The notes under the pieces were generated by a model. It did no database searches, was not told where the DNA came from, and saw only the letters and a list, made by a program, of their open reading frames with translations. This document shows positions 5,147-5,210 of a stretch of 5,210 nt of DNA, piece by piece. Source of the DNA: an uncultured Lachnospiraceae bacterium (GTDB taxonomy: Bacteria; Bacillota; Clostridia; Lachnospirales; Lachnospiraceae). Every line of letters starts with the position of its first letter. Position 1 is the stretch's first letter. The position numbers and the translations under genes are program-made. The stretch spans positions 1-5,210 of the forward strand of contig UQAW01000142.1 in NCBI GenBank assembly GCA_900539175.1. Reading direction: 5' to 3'.

Positions 5147-5210
5147 ATGAACAAATATTGATTTTGAGATTTTACCAGGCGGAATTATTGCTTAAGACGG
5201 AAAAGTGGCG

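Noticed and set aside
5102..5190. Upstream extension of the catalase frame as a fused N-terminus
   Set aside because: The frame stays open to a TAA near 5190 but reads a basic, low-complexity peptide across the hairpin, with no catalase similarity.

Overview
The window looks like chromosomal DNA from an anaerobic gut-type Clostridia, most likely a Lachnospiraceae member. This is an inference from moderate GC content, strong GGAGG-type ribosome binding sites, short AT-rich intergenic regions, AprA/ferredoxin-like redox genes and a CotJC-type manganese catalase relic. No rRNA, tRNA, CRISPR array or intact mobile element is visible.

Layout. Positions 1-251 are non-coding. They hold nested inverted repeats (1-86), a perfect 18-bp palindrome (150-167) and, directly after it, a probable sigma-A promoter (170-198). 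A second perfect dyad (205-224) lies at the predicted transcript start. Positions 252-3888 form a tight plus-strand operon of three genes: a sodium:solute symporter (SSS family), a 649-aa FAD-dependent oxidoreductase of the AprA/FrdA superfamily, and an 89-aa 2[4Fe-4S] ferredoxin. The genes are separated by 18 bp and then overlap by 14 bp. A hairpin with T-runs on both sides (3900-3925) ends the operon and probably also ends the convergent gene. Beyond it, a good ribosome binding site and ATG (3950) open only a 42-codon frame that runs antisense into the next gene.

Positions 3972-4709 (minus strand) encode a YoaK/DUF1275-family membrane protein with its own promoter (4745-4773). Positions 4736 to about 5101 (minus strand) are the middle part of a manganese catalase, cut at both ends and flanked by an exact 8-bp direct repeat. 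A plus-strand terminator-like hairpin with no visible gene to terminate follows at 5091-5146. The right third therefore looks rearranged, while the left two thirds is an intact functional unit.

How the genes could work together (inference): the symporter imports a small, probably anionic organic substrate with Na+. The cytoplasmic flavoprotein then reduces or oxidises it, exchanging electrons with the co-encoded ferredoxin. The pairing resembles AprA-AprB of dissimilatory APS reductase, but the ferredoxin lacks the AprB tail, the AprA His-containing active-site motif is not recognisable, and a symporter replaces the usual sulfate-reduction neighbours. The substrate is unknown, and this operon is the most promising candidate here for an undescribed system.
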